Of a DNA stretch of 35,962 nt, positions 14,960-21,744 are shown piece by piece. Origin of the DNA: Thiobacillus sp. UBA6918. Lineage in GTDB: Bacteria > Pseudomonadota > Gammaproteobacteria > Burkholderiales > Thiobacillaceae. The stretch is taken from positions 1 through 35,962 of the forward strand of contig DKAU01000008.1 of assembly GCA_002450925.1 (NCBI GenBank), written 5' to 3'. Below the pieces are notes generated by a model that was given only the letters and a program-made list of their open reading frames with translations, did not search any database and was not told the DNA's origin. A program made the translations under genes and the position numbers. Each line of letters opens with the position of its first letter. Position 1 is the first letter of the stretch.

Positions 14960-15346
14960 ATGGGCTTGGACAGAAAGTATCTGACGTGGTCGCTGGTTTA
15001 TGTGGTACTTGGCATGTCGCTGGGAATCTTCATGGCGGCTTCGGGCAACCATGGTCAGCACATCACGCATGCACACATTCTGCTGGTGGGTTTTGTGGTG
15101 TCCTTCATCTACGCGGTGATTCACAAGCTGTGGCTGGAGGGAGAGGCTTCAAAGCTGGCCAGAGCTCAGCTCATCGTGCATCAGGTTGGCGCACTGATGA
15201 TGTTTTTTGGCCTGTTTTTGCTTTATGGGGGACTTGTGCCGCCGGAGCAAATCGAGATGGTGCTTGCTCCCTCAACAATCATTGTTTTCAGCGCAGCATT
15301 GATGATGATCATTTTGGTTGTCAGAAAAAAACAGGGGCCGGTTTAG
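14960..15346 (+). CDS. four-helix membrane protein, unknown
   Basis: This 128-residue protein has four transmembrane segments: residues 10-26, 40-56, 72-92 and 104-121. GNHGQHITHAHILLVGFVVSFIYAVIHKLWL is rich in His (five within 30 residues) at the first loop and second helix, which suggests a haem or metal contact. The family is widespread in betaproteobacteria, often under uninformative names, and I can assign no function. The start follows AAAGGAG. Its stop codon lies in the loop of the terminator hairpin at 15329-15360. Confidence 0.65.
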   Translation: MGLDRKYLTWSLVYVVLGMSLGIFMAASGNHGQHITHAHILLVGFVVSFIYAVIHKLWLEGEASKLARAQLIVHQVGALMMFFGLFLLYGGLVPPEQIEMVLAPSTIIVFSAALMMIILVVRKKQGPV

Positions 15347-15360
15347 ACCGGCCCCTGTTT
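15329..15360. terminator. two-way terminator overlapping the stop codon
   Basis: AAACAGGGGCCGGT pairs with ACCGGCCCCTGTTT (14 bp) around the loop TTAG. The loop carries the TAG stop of the upstream plus-strand gene. The hairpin also terminates the minus-strand winged-helix gene ending at 15380. Confidence 0.9.
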
Positions 15361-15379
15361 GACTGGAACGACGCGCAGG

Positions 15380-15673
15380 TCAGTCTGAGTCGTGATTCTG
15401 GTTCTGGCTCTGGTTCTGGCTCTTGTTCTTGGGACCCGGTTTTCTGCCAGCGGCAGGCGGCGGGACATAGCCAGCAATACGGCAGAGAAATCCTTCGATG
15501 GGCTTGCCGTTTTTAAAGCGCGTAATGGTGCAGCTGGAAATTTCGCCGCGTTCCGACAGGCCTGGCAGCGAAGAACGTACAGTCGCAAGCGGAATACCCG
15601 TTGCCGCTGCAATTTCCGAGTCGAGCAGTTGGCCGTGCTTTTTCAAGCATTGGATAATAGTGGTGGCATGCAT
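15380..15673 (-). CDS. small winged-helix DNA-binding protein, paralogue 2
   Basis: The 97-residue protein shares its winged-helix core with the gene at 10691-10954: TIIQCLKKHGQLLDSEIAAATG, IPLATVRSSLPGLSERG, and ISSCTITRFKNGKPIEGFLCRIAGY, including three Cys at 9, 48 and 64. The C-terminal tail after PPPAAGRKPG is disordered and Asn/Gln/Ser-rich (KNKSQNQSQNQNHDSD). The ATG at 15673 follows GAGGAAATTG. The predicted role is a small DNA-binding regulator. The shared leader layout suggests that both copies are regulated the same way. The two genes are probably an old duplication, since only about half of the residues match by eye. Confidence 0.75.
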   Translation of the reverse strand: MHATTIIQCLKKHGQLLDSEIAAATGIPLATVRSSLPGLSERGEISSCTITRFKNGKPIEGFLCRIAGYVPPPAAGRKPGPKNKSQNQSQNQNHDSD

Positions 15674-15720
15674 TTCAATTTCCTCAGTGAAAATGAAAAT
15701 CGTGTTTTGCGCCGGTACCA

Positions 15721-15740
15721 TTTGCATGGCGCCATGCAAA
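15721..15740. repeat. 20-bp perfect palindrome in winged-helix leader 2
   Basis: TTTGCATGGCGCCATGCAAA is a perfect self-complementary 20-mer, 47 nt before the ATG of paralogue 2. It occupies the same place as the inverted repeat 10998-11016 of leader 1. As DNA it could be a dimer-binding operator; as RNA it would fold into a hairpin. Confidence 0.75.
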
Positions 15741-15759
15741 CATGAGGATTAAAAACAAA

Positions 15760-15782
15760 GAGGCCACCAGAGAGGCGGCCTT
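15760..15782 (-). promoter_or_regulatory. terminator-like hairpin at the 5' end of winged-helix transcript 2
   Basis: The stem 15760-15768 pairs with 15774-15782 (one A-C mismatch, one G-U pair) and is followed on the minus strand by TTTGTTTTT. It starts 14 nt after a perfect TATAAT box and ends 87 nt before the ATG. This matches the layout of leader 1. Confidence 0.6.
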
Positions 15783-15796
15783 CTGTAAGTATGCGT

Positions 15797-15827
15797 ATTA
15801 TAAGCACTTTTTTGCAAAATAGCCAGC
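15797..15827 (-). promoter_or_regulatory. sigma-70 promoter of winged-helix gene 2
   Basis: A perfect TATAAT lies on the minus strand at 15802-15797, with a weak -35 candidate (TGGCTA or CTGGCT) 17-18 nt upstream. The predicted transcription start is near 15790, a few bases before the hairpin. Confidence 0.55.
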
Positions 15828-15923
15828 CCTGTGGAAATCGGTGGTTGAAGCTCATGGTCGAGGGGCCAGACTGGCATCAATCAGTGCATGAAACAGGGCC
15901 AAAACGGGCCGGAGGACCGGAAA

Positions 15924-16097
15924 ATGCAGGAAAAACTCGGAAAACTTCGCGAGGCATTGCAGGAACTTAAAGGCTCGGGCGTACTGGCAAAAGGCTATAT
16001 GGCCGAGCTCGCCCTGATTGCCGCCATAGACCTGATGGAGGAGATGGTGGCTGAAATCGAGAAGCTCAAGCGCGACAAGGCCGAAACCGGCAAGTAG
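15924..16097 (+). CDS. small helical protein, unknown
   Basis: This 57-residue protein begins MQEKLGKLREALQELKGSG and ends with a charged helix (DLMEEMVAEIEKLKRDKAETGK). It is predicted to be all-helical, with two amphipathic or coiled-coil helices. The start at 15924 is chosen over an in-frame ATG at 15888 because GGAGG lies 8 nt before it and the earlier ATG has no ribosome site. I recognise no family. Small size and good codon use make it probable but not certain. It precedes the FKBP gene by 84 nt. Confidence 0.6.
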   Translation: MQEKLGKLREALQELKGSGVLAKGYMAELALIAAIDLMEEMVAEIEKLKRDKAETGK

Positions 16098-16181
16098 TCA
16101 AAATAGCAGGTGGCCGTGCCGGAACCTGTTTTGTCAGTTTAAGCTTGCTGTTCCTTCCATTTTTTACCTGAAACCATTTCC

Positions 16182-16586
16182 ATGCGCTTATTACACATTC
16201 TGTTTTCAGCCGCCATTGCCGGCACCAGCTCACCGGCCTGGTCAGAAAATGCCGAAACCCTCCCCTCAGGGGTAGTCGTGATGCACCTGAAGCAAGGCAA
16301 CGGCCGGGCCCCCAAGGCCAGCGACACGGTAAAGGTCCACTATCGCGGAACATTGACCGACGGCACAGAATTCGACAGTTCCTACAAGCGCAACAAGCCT
16401 GCTTCCTTTCCTCTGGACCGCGTTATCCCGTGCTGGACCGAAGGCATGCAGAAGATGCAGCCCGGCGGGAAAGCCCGGCTCGCATGCCCGCCGCAAACAG
16501 CCTATGGGGTACGTGGAATACCCGGGCTCATCCCGCCTAACAGCGTACTGATGTTCGAGGTTGAGCTACTGGCAGTAGAAGACTAG
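16182..16586 (+). CDS. exported FKBP-type peptidyl-prolyl isomerase
   Basis: The 134-residue protein has a signal peptide (residues 1-20, cleavage near TSSPAWSEN) followed by one FKBP domain: VVMHLKQGNGRAPKASDTVKVHYRGTLTDGTEFDSSYKRNKP, FPLDRVIPCWTEGMQKM, PPQTAYGVRGIPGLIPPNSVLMFEVELL. The pocket residues (Tyr and Asp of YRGTL/GTEFDSS, the Ile and Trp of VIPCWTEG, the Tyr of TAYG) are present, so catalysis of X-Pro isomerisation in the periplasm is expected. Two Cys (VIPCW and LACPPQ) are unusual and could form a disulfide. The lipoprotein gene converges on it 10 nt downstream. Confidence 0.92.
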   Translation: MRLLHILFSAAIAGTSSPAWSENAETLPSGVVVMHLKQGNGRAPKASDTVKVHYRGTLTDGTEFDSSYKRNKPASFPLDRVIPCWTEGMQKMQPGGKARLACPPQTAYGVRGIPGLIPPNSVLMFEVELLAVED

Positions 16587-16596
16587 AAATGCACCG

Positions 16597-17484
16597 TTAG
16601 CGTCGGCCATCCCGATCGCGATTCCTGTCCTGATCTTGATCGCGATCCTTGTCATCCCTCTTGTCGCGACTCTTGCTGCGGTCGTCGTCGCGACCCCTGC
16701 CCTGATCGGAGGGACGGTTTGGTTCACGCGCGGTCTCCTGGGGCCTGCCGCGGTCTTTTTCGTAACCCTTGTCACGATCCATGCTGCGGTCAGCATCACG
16801 GCCTCTATCATGTTCGGGTTCGCGGTTTACCTCGCGGCCTCTTTCCTGGCCCCTGTCCCGGTCTCCGTTCTGATACGTATTACGGTCGCGGTCGCCATCA
16901 CGATCCCCGCTGCGGTAGTTGTCGCGGTCACGATCTGATTCGCGATTTCTGTCGCGATCACCGTCCCGATCTCCGCTACGGTATCCATCACGATTCCGAT
17001 CACCATCACGGTATCCGTCGCGATCACGATCGTAATCACGTTTGTATCTCACTTCCCTGGGGTAACGGTCTCGGGGCAGGTCCACCCAGGGGCCCGATCT
17101 CGAACGTGAGTATCTCCAGCGGTAATTGTCGTAGTAATAGTAGAAACCTGCATGCAGGAAGATGTGATCAAAATCCAGATCCACTATGAATGGAAGCGCT
17201 GGTGCCACTGTTACATAGAGGTACCTGATCTCTCTTGGATAGCGGTCACGGGGCAGTTCCACCCAAGGGCCCGACCTCGAGCGTGAGTATCTCCAGTGGC
17301 GGCCATCATCGTAGTGATAGTAGAAGCCGGCATGAAAAAAGATGTGGTCTGTGTCCAGCTCCACAATCACGGGTAGTGCTGGAGCCACAACCACGACATC
17401 ATCATGATGGCGATGCGTGGACTGCACCGCGCAGCCGGAAAGCATAAGCGCGGCAAGCAATGCAGCATGTCCGGTTTTAAACAT
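16597..17484 (-). CDS. lipoprotein with duplicated domain and Arg/Asp-rich tail
   Basis: The 295-residue product is a lipoprotein: signal LLAALMLSGC with the lipid-accepting Cys at residue 18. Residues ~31-147 are two tandem ~58-residue repeats (APALPVIVELDTDHIFFHAGFYY and APALPFIVDLDFDHIFLHAGFYY, each ending SRSGPWVxLPRDRYPRE). The remaining ~150 residues are a low-complexity tail almost only of Arg, Asp, Gly, Asn and Tyr, with repeats such as YRSGDRDGDRDRN. Its near-balanced charge suggests a disordered polyampholyte. No enzymatic motif is visible. The start at 17484 follows AGGAGA. It may be a cell-envelope structural or binding protein; this is a guess. Confidence 0.75.
   Translation of the reverse strand: MFKTGHAALLAALMLSGCAVQSTHRHHDDVVVVAPALPVIVELDTDHIFFHAGFYYHYDDGRHWRYSRSRSGPWVELPRDRYPREIRYLYVTVAPALPFIVDLDFDHIFLHAGFYYYYDNYRWRYSRSRSGPWVDLPRDRYPREVRYKRDYDRDRDGYRDGDRNRDGYRSGDRDGDRDRNRESDRDRDNYRSGDRDGDRDRNTYQNGDRDRGQERGREVNREPEHDRGRDADRSMDRDKGYEKDRGRPQETAREPNRPSDQGRGRDDDRSKSRDKRDDKDRDQDQDRNRDRDGRR
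17046..17395 (-). repeat. tandem ~170-bp duplication within the lipoprotein gene
   Basis: Two units (about 17046-17219 and 17220-17395) encode the duplicated 58-residue domain. They share words such as CGTGAGTATCTCCAG and GGGGCAG..CCACCCA. The units have diverged at many third positions, so the duplication is not recent. Confidence 0.7.
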
Positions 17485-17602
17485 TTTGATTCTCCTGGTT
17501 GGTGTTTGTGAATGTGTTTCTATTTCCATTCGCAATGGGCCTGAATCTGTTTTGTTCGACCCTCATCAAACCATACAGTTCCAGCCATGATCCGGCCAAC
17601 TC

Positions 17603-18001
17603 CTATTCGCCCACGTAACCTGCCAGCGCAGCAATCTGCCAATGTTGCAGATCCTTCACCAATGGCGCCATGACCGCCGTTTTGGGGCCCCTTGTCTTTC
17701 CATCACGATATTCTGTCAGGCGCGCACTGACATCTCCACGCGTCAGGCCAACCAATTTAGGGTTGTCCCCAACGCCTTGGCCAACGTCACCATGGCAACT
17801 GATGCATTTGAGGACGTAGATGTCATAACCGCTTTGCGGAAAACCTGAAGTTTCTGGCATTTTGGTTTGGTCCTGTTCCATCGACACCACTGGCTCAGGC
17901 ACAGCTTCCGTAAATGTCGCCCCAACCTCCGGTTCCTCTTTGCCACAGCCCGCCAGAACAAAAAGCACAAGGAACGGTATGAGAAGTGGGGTGGATTTCA
18001 T
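17603..18001 (-). CDS. class I cytochrome c lipoprotein
   Basis: This 132-residue protein has a lipobox (LFVLAGC, Cys19) and is thus likely anchored to a membrane in the periplasm. Haem c is bound through CISCH (Cys66, Cys69, His70), and Met111 in TAVMAPL is the probable sixth ligand. The linker 20-50 is acidic and Pro-rich, as in tethered electron carriers. It is a mono-haem electron-transfer protein. The partner oxidase or reductase is not visible in the window. The start at 18001 has a weak ribosome site (AGAGAGATAAAACCGC before the ATG). Confidence 0.9.
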   Translation of the reverse strand: MKSTPLLIPFLVLFVLAGCGKEEPEVGATFTEAVPEPVVSMEQDQTKMPETSGFPQSGYDIYVLKCISCHGDVGQGVGDNPKLVGLTRGDVSARLTEYRDGKTRGPKTAVMAPLVKDLQHWQIAALAGYVGE

Positions 18002-18268
18002 GCGGTTTTATCTCTCTTTCTGATTTATCAAGGTCAAGCACCGAATCACATGTTCAGCACTACATGCTTAAGGATAGCAAACATGTCCAGCTACCATCTG
18101 CACCTGCAAACGGGCGACACTATTCCACTTTCTCGCAGGACATGGAGGCAAATGCGATTAAAAGAGCCAGCCAACCACGATTGACCCTTTTCCCAAAAAG
18201 GGTTTATAAATGCATAAACAAAAATCATCAGAGGGCAAAGCCCCACCAACCCAGCTTAGGAGGAGTAC
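18002..18268. other. divergent region between cytochrome c and DUF2189 genes
   Basis: This 267-nt stretch holds the promoter at 18181-18210 for the plus-strand gene. No credible coding frame is present. The cytochrome c promoter must also lie here, but I cannot place it. Confidence 0.5.
18181..18210 (+). promoter_or_regulatory. sigma-70-like promoter with internal palindrome, DUF2189 gene
   Basis: TTGACC (18181-18186) and TATAAA (18205-18210) are separated by 18 nt. Between them lies an 8-bp inverted repeat, ACCCTTTT-CCCA-AAAAGGGT (18184-18203), overlapping the -35 box. A repressor bound there would block RNA polymerase. The gene starts at 18269 after AGGAGGAG. Confidence 0.55.
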
Positions 18269-19066
18269 ATGTCTGCTTTACCTGGTTCGGATGCTTCACA
18301 TTCCACCGAAAACATGCCCTTTGTGGCACCCTGTCATACGTTGGAATTATCAGCACCACTACGCTGGCTGCGCCTTGGCTGGAATGACATTCTCCGCGCT
18401 CCGCGCCTGAGTCTGACCTACGGCACGGTATTGATGGCGCTCTCCATGCTGATCGCCGCATTCACCTGGCGCTACGGCATGATGGCGCTCTACCTTGGGT
18501 TGGCAACCGGCTTTGTATTCATCGGCCCGGTACTGGCCGTCGGCTTGTATTCGATCAGCCGTCAGTTGGGAAAGGGGTTGAACCCGGTGATGGGCTACTG
18601 CGTGCGTGAGGGTTGGCACCACATACGTGAATTGCTGGTGATGGGTATTGTGCTGCTGGTGGTGTTGCTGGTCTGGGCGCGCGCTGCTGCGACCGTGCAT
18701 GTTTTCTTTCCCGATGAGCCCAATCCCCCGATCGAGCATCTGCTGACCTTCCTCGGTGTGGGCAGTGTAGTGGGCGCGGTATTCGCAGCCATCGTGTTTT
18801 CCGCCAGCGCCCTGTCCCTGCCCATGATTCTTGATCGCAAAGTGGATGCCATTACGGCATGCGTGACAAGCATCAACGCCGTACTGCGCAACAAGAAACC
18901 CATGCTGATCTGGGCCTTTCTCATTTTCTTTTCCGTCTTGCTGGGCTTCGCCACTGCCTGTATCGGATTTATTGTGCTAATGCCATTGATTGGCCACGCC
19001 ACCTGGCATGCCTACCGGGAAACCATTGATGCTGATGCCTGGCCGGAAGACATGATTCCAAGGTAA
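18269..19066 (+). CDS. DUF2189 membrane protein
   Basis: This 265-residue inner-membrane protein has six hydrophobic segments from about residue 45 onward. The N-terminal cytosolic part ends with PLRWLRLGWNDILRAPRLSLTYG, the hallmark of DUF2189, whose members are sometimes labelled 'cytochrome c oxidase subunit I-like'. The C-terminal segment GFIVLMPLIGHATWHAYRETID is also family-typical. The family has no defined function. The start follows a very strong AGGAGGAG. It is followed by a two-way terminator, so it is probably monocistronic. Confidence 0.85.
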   Translation: MSALPGSDASHSTENMPFVAPCHTLELSAPLRWLRLGWNDILRAPRLSLTYGTVLMALSMLIAAFTWRYGMMALYLGLATGFVFIGPVLAVGLYSISRQLGKGLNPVMGYCVREGWHHIRELLVMGIVLLVVLLVWARAAATVHVFFPDEPNPPIEHLLTFLGVGSVVGAVFAAIVFSASALSLPMILDRKVDAITACVTSINAVLRNKKPMLIWAFLIFFSVLLGFATACIGFIVLMPLIGHATWHAYRETIDADAWPEDMIPR

Positions 19067-19098
19067 TGGATCCAGCGTAAAAGAACCTTGAACCAACA

Positions 19099-19129
19099 AA
19101 AAACAGGGCAACTTGATTGCCCTGTTTTT
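19099..19129. terminator. two-way terminator between DUF2189 and DUF1059 genes
   Basis: AAAAACAGGGCAA pairs perfectly with TTGCCCTGTTTTT across a 5-nt loop, with an A-run and a T-run on either side. It closes both convergent genes. Confidence 0.9.
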
Positions 19130-19147
19130 ACGTCAACTCCTTTCGAC

Positions 19148-19351
19148 TCAGGCCGCCTTGGCGACTGGCATGCTTTTCATCATCTTGCGAATGGCATCAC
19201 GAAGTTCAGGCGTGTCTTTTTCGTGGTGAGAACTTACAGCATGCTGAACCGCAGCTTCCAGAAGCTCTTCCTCGTTGTTCGCCGAAATCATGACCGAACA
19301 TGATGACGACTCGCTGGGATACTCCCGGCAATCGATGTACTTTCGTTCCAT
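19148..19351 (-). CDS. DUF1059 small protein
   Basis: This 67-residue protein has the DUF1059 pattern: MERKYIDCREYPSESSSCSVMISANNEEELLEAAVQHAVSSHHEKDTPELRDAIRKMM. The family is of unknown function. The conserved YIDCRE near the start and the second Cys could bind metal or form a disulfide. The start follows AGGAGG. It has its own region upstream (19352-19598), shared with the divergent lipoprotein gene. Confidence 0.85.
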   Translation of the reverse strand: MERKYIDCREYPSESSSCSVMISANNEEELLEAAVQHAVSSHHEKDTPELRDAIRKMMKSMPVAKAA

Positions 19352-19598
19352 GGGAACCTCCTTTCATTCGCCCGTATCGTCCCCTGTTCCAATCCTGCAA
19401 AGGCCGTCAAAGCGAATAGCCCTTTTATAGACCAGCAATATCGAAAAGTGCGTTGCATCGATAATTTCAATGGCGTGGAGGTTGCCATAACAAAATCAAA
19501 TTCATGTCCAGCAATGCGCCAACGCAAGCTATCGCTGGAGAATGCAACCCGTGTCGGATTAAACTATCGACTGTGTCATTCATCTATCCGGAAATTTC

Positions 19599-19853
19599 AT
19601 GAAAACCAGAACCGTTCTGACCTCCGCCATTCTTCTTGTACTGTTAGGCTGCAGCAAACTGACGCTGGAGAATTACAACAAGATCACCGTCGGCATGGAA
19701 TACGATGAGGTAACTCAACTTATAGGGAAACCCGAGAGTTGCAATGATGTAATGGGTATCCGCAATTGCATCTGGGGCAATGAAAAACGATCGGCAAACA
19801 TCAGTTTTGCAGGCGACAAGGTTCTGCTGTTTTCCTCCAACAATCTCAAGTAG
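19599..19853 (+). CDS. small BamE/DUF3862-like lipoprotein
   Basis: The 84-residue protein has a lipobox (LVLLGC, Cys18) followed by SKLTLENYNKITVGMEYDEVTQLIGKPESCNDVMGIRNCIWGNEKRSANISFAGDKVLLFSSNNL. The YxKI..GM.YDEV..LIG.P pattern is that of DUF3862, a relative of the BamE / SmpA fold in which two helices pack on a small sheet. It is likely periplasmic and lipid-anchored. The two mature Cys (PESCND, RNCIWG) may form a disulfide. The specific role is unknown. The upstream region gives only a weak ribosome site (CCGGAAATTTC). Confidence 0.75.
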   Translation: MKTRTVLTSAILLVLLGCSKLTLENYNKITVGMEYDEVTQLIGKPESCNDVMGIRNCIWGNEKRSANISFAGDKVLLFSSNNLK

Positions 19854-19912
19854 CGATTTCTGCCGGTTTCGACCATCCCAAAGATAGGGCTGACACCAGC
19901 CCTGGTCTTTAC

Positions 19913-21076
19913 TTAATTGCTGCTTCTTAACCCAAGTCCCAGGCTCATGGCTGCCAGCAGCAGGATGGCGGCAAGCAGCATGAATGCGTTGCCGAACCCG
20001 GACACTCCAACAACCCATCCGGTAAGAACGGGGCCAATGGATTGGCCAATATCCATGATCGTTCGCAGCACGCCCATTGATGAACCATAGCGGCCATTCC
20101 TGGTAAGGTCGGCAACCAGGGCCGCCGTGGACGAGGTGACTGTTGCAAAGCCAAGACCGAACATCAGACTTAATGCAGACAAGCCGATAAAGCTGGGCAT
20201 TGTCGGCAACAGAAGGATGCTGATGGCACCTATGACAAGACCGGGAACGATGACCTTCTTGCGTCCGACACGGTCTGACAGCCTGCCCATGAGTGGCTTG
20301 GCAAACACGATGCTTATCAGCTGCACACCTAGAATGATGCCTATCTGCCATGCGGGAATGCCAAGCGAGTTTGCAAAAAGCGCAAGGAAAGCCTCGATCG
20401 CACCAAACACAAGGTACTGGCAAGCTTCGACCATGCTGACCAGCATGATGCCGGGATAACGCAAAACACCAACGAGGTTTTTACGGAAATTCGGCCTCTC
20501 TTGTTTTTCAGTCTGTGGTGTTGCGCCATCACGCAGAAACATGCCAGCAACCAGGGCCAGGACTCCGCTTGCAGCGCATGCAACATAGACAGCACCAAAA
20601 CTTGCCATCGAGATCAGGGCTCCCCCCAGAAAGGGGGCAATGGAACGTCCAGCAATTGTTACTGATGAAAAGGTCGAGAGTTTTGCCGCCCGGTCAGTTG
20701 TATGGCGCTCCGCAATCGCGGCACTCGCCACTGTGCCAAAGATGGCGGTGGCGAAACCGTGATAAAAGCGCACAAGCATCAGTTGCCACGCATTGACGAC
20801 AAACAGGTACAGGAAGGGAGCTGTGGCAAACACGATCAGTGAAGCAAGCAACACCCGCCTTTGCCCCAGATAGTCGGACAGCGCACCAGCCGGGAAACTC
20901 ACCAGGACACCCGGGATGGTTGAGGCCATGACAATCCATCCAATCTCTGCCGGCGTGGCGCCAAGTGAAGCCGCGAACAAAGGCAAGACCGGTGTCTTTG
21001 ACATGGTCGAGCTCAAAATCGCAAGCCCGCCAGTGAGCGCGATGAGGGTAAAAAAGGAAAGGCACGCCGGTTTCAA
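19913..21076 (-). CDS. MFS transporter, 12-helix type
   Basis: The 387-residue protein has about 12 transmembrane helices. The MFS loop signature between helices 2 and 3 is GALSDYLGQRRVLL, and the matching one between helices 8 and 9 is GRLSDRVGRKKVIV. A family-type efflux or small-molecule transporter is likely; the substrate is unknown. The frame opens with a TTG at 21076, which is the only suitable start before helix 1, and its ribosome site is weak (GAGTGAA). It lies 29 nt after the GlcG-like gene and is probably co-transcribed and translationally coupled with it. Confidence 0.88.
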   Translation of the reverse strand: MKPACLSFFTLIALTGGLAILSSTMSKTPVLPLFAASLGATPAEIGWIVMASTIPGVLVSFPAGALSDYLGQRRVLLASLIVFATAPFLYLFVVNAWQLMLVRFYHGFATAIFGTVASAAIAERHTTDRAAKLSTFSSVTIAGRSIAPFLGGALISMASFGAVYVACAASGVLALVAGMFLRDGATPQTEKQERPNFRKNLVGVLRYPGIMLVSMVEACQYLVFGAIEAFLALFANSLGIPAWQIGIILGVQLISIVFAKPLMGRLSDRVGRKKVIVPGLVIGAISILLLPTMPSFIGLSALSLMFGLGFATVTSSTAALVADLTRNGRYGSSMGVLRTIMDIGQSIGPVLTGWVVGVSGFGNAFMLLAAILLLAAMSLGLGLRSSN

Positions 21077-21105
21077 TTCACTCGATTTGCCAACAAGATC
21101 GGCCG

Positions 21106-21609
21106 CTACAAGCCGGCAGACTCCAGTTCAAACTGAATGGAGGCAATGCCAGCCTGGGCACATGCCTCATCCTGCTCACCCGTGGATGCGCCGGAAACGC
21201 CAACTGCTCCGACAATATTTCCCGCTGCCTCGATCGGCACTCCGCCGGCTGAAAATACCAGCCCTTCAACCTTGCCGACGGAAAATGGCTGGGTGAAACG
21301 GTTGGCCATGGAAGAAGTGGCCGCGTTGAAATTTACTGCTGTATAGGCCTTCTGCCGGCTGACGTCGAGCGTTACTCTCGGCGCAAGGGTGTCGCGCATC
21401 ACCACCATGGGATCTCCGCTTCGGTCAACGACCGTCACGCCTATCTGGATGCCTTTCTTGCGGCATTCTTCCATGGCTTCTCGCGCAAGCTTCTCGGACG
21501 CCTCAACGGTAAGGCGTGGGATCTTCACCACAACCGGCACTTCCGCCGCCATTAGTTGTGTTGAATAAAATGCTGCACAGAGAACCGCAATCAGGGATGG
21601 TTTAAGCAT
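21106..21609 (-). CDS. exported GlcG/HbpS-family protein
   Basis: This 167-residue protein has a signal peptide (residues 1-22, AAFYSTQLMAA-EV). The mature part follows the GlcG/HbpS (haem-degrading or haem-binding) pattern: LTVEASEKLAREAMEECRKKGIQIGVTVVDRSGDPMVVMRDTLAPRVTLDVSRQKAYTAVNF, then FSAGGVPIEAAGNIVGAVGVSGASTGEQDEACAQAGI. HbpS of Streptomyces binds haem. The family also includes glycolate-operon proteins, so haem binding is not certain. It starts the two-gene unit with the MFS transporter; export of a haem-like or aromatic compound would fit but is inference. Confidence 0.82.
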   Translation of the reverse strand: MLKPSLIAVLCAAFYSTQLMAAEVPVVVKIPRLTVEASEKLAREAMEECRKKGIQIGVTVVDRSGDPMVVMRDTLAPRVTLDVSRQKAYTAVNFNAATSSMANRFTQPFSVGKVEGLVFSAGGVPIEAAGNIVGAVGVSGASTGEQDEACAQAGIASIQFELESAGL

Positions 21610-21744
21610 AAGGCACCTTTCTCAATGGAGTTGCAGGAACGCGCACAAGAGCATGCACACCTTTAATTAAAACTAGGTGCCAATTACGTTCTAGTCAAAA
21701 CCTGCACTATTCTGAAAAGCAAAGTTACACGCTATGGTTTCAAA

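Noticed and set aside
16620..17045. Repetitive tract looking like a CRISPR or microsatellite array
   Set aside because: The repeats are degenerate codon repeats encoding the Arg/Asp tail, with no regular repeat-spacer pattern.
16719..17189. 156-codon plus-strand frame rich in His/Arg/Cys opposite the lipoprotein
   Set aside because: It is the antisense image of the Arg/Asp-rich repeat tail; codon pattern and signal peptide support the minus-strand gene.
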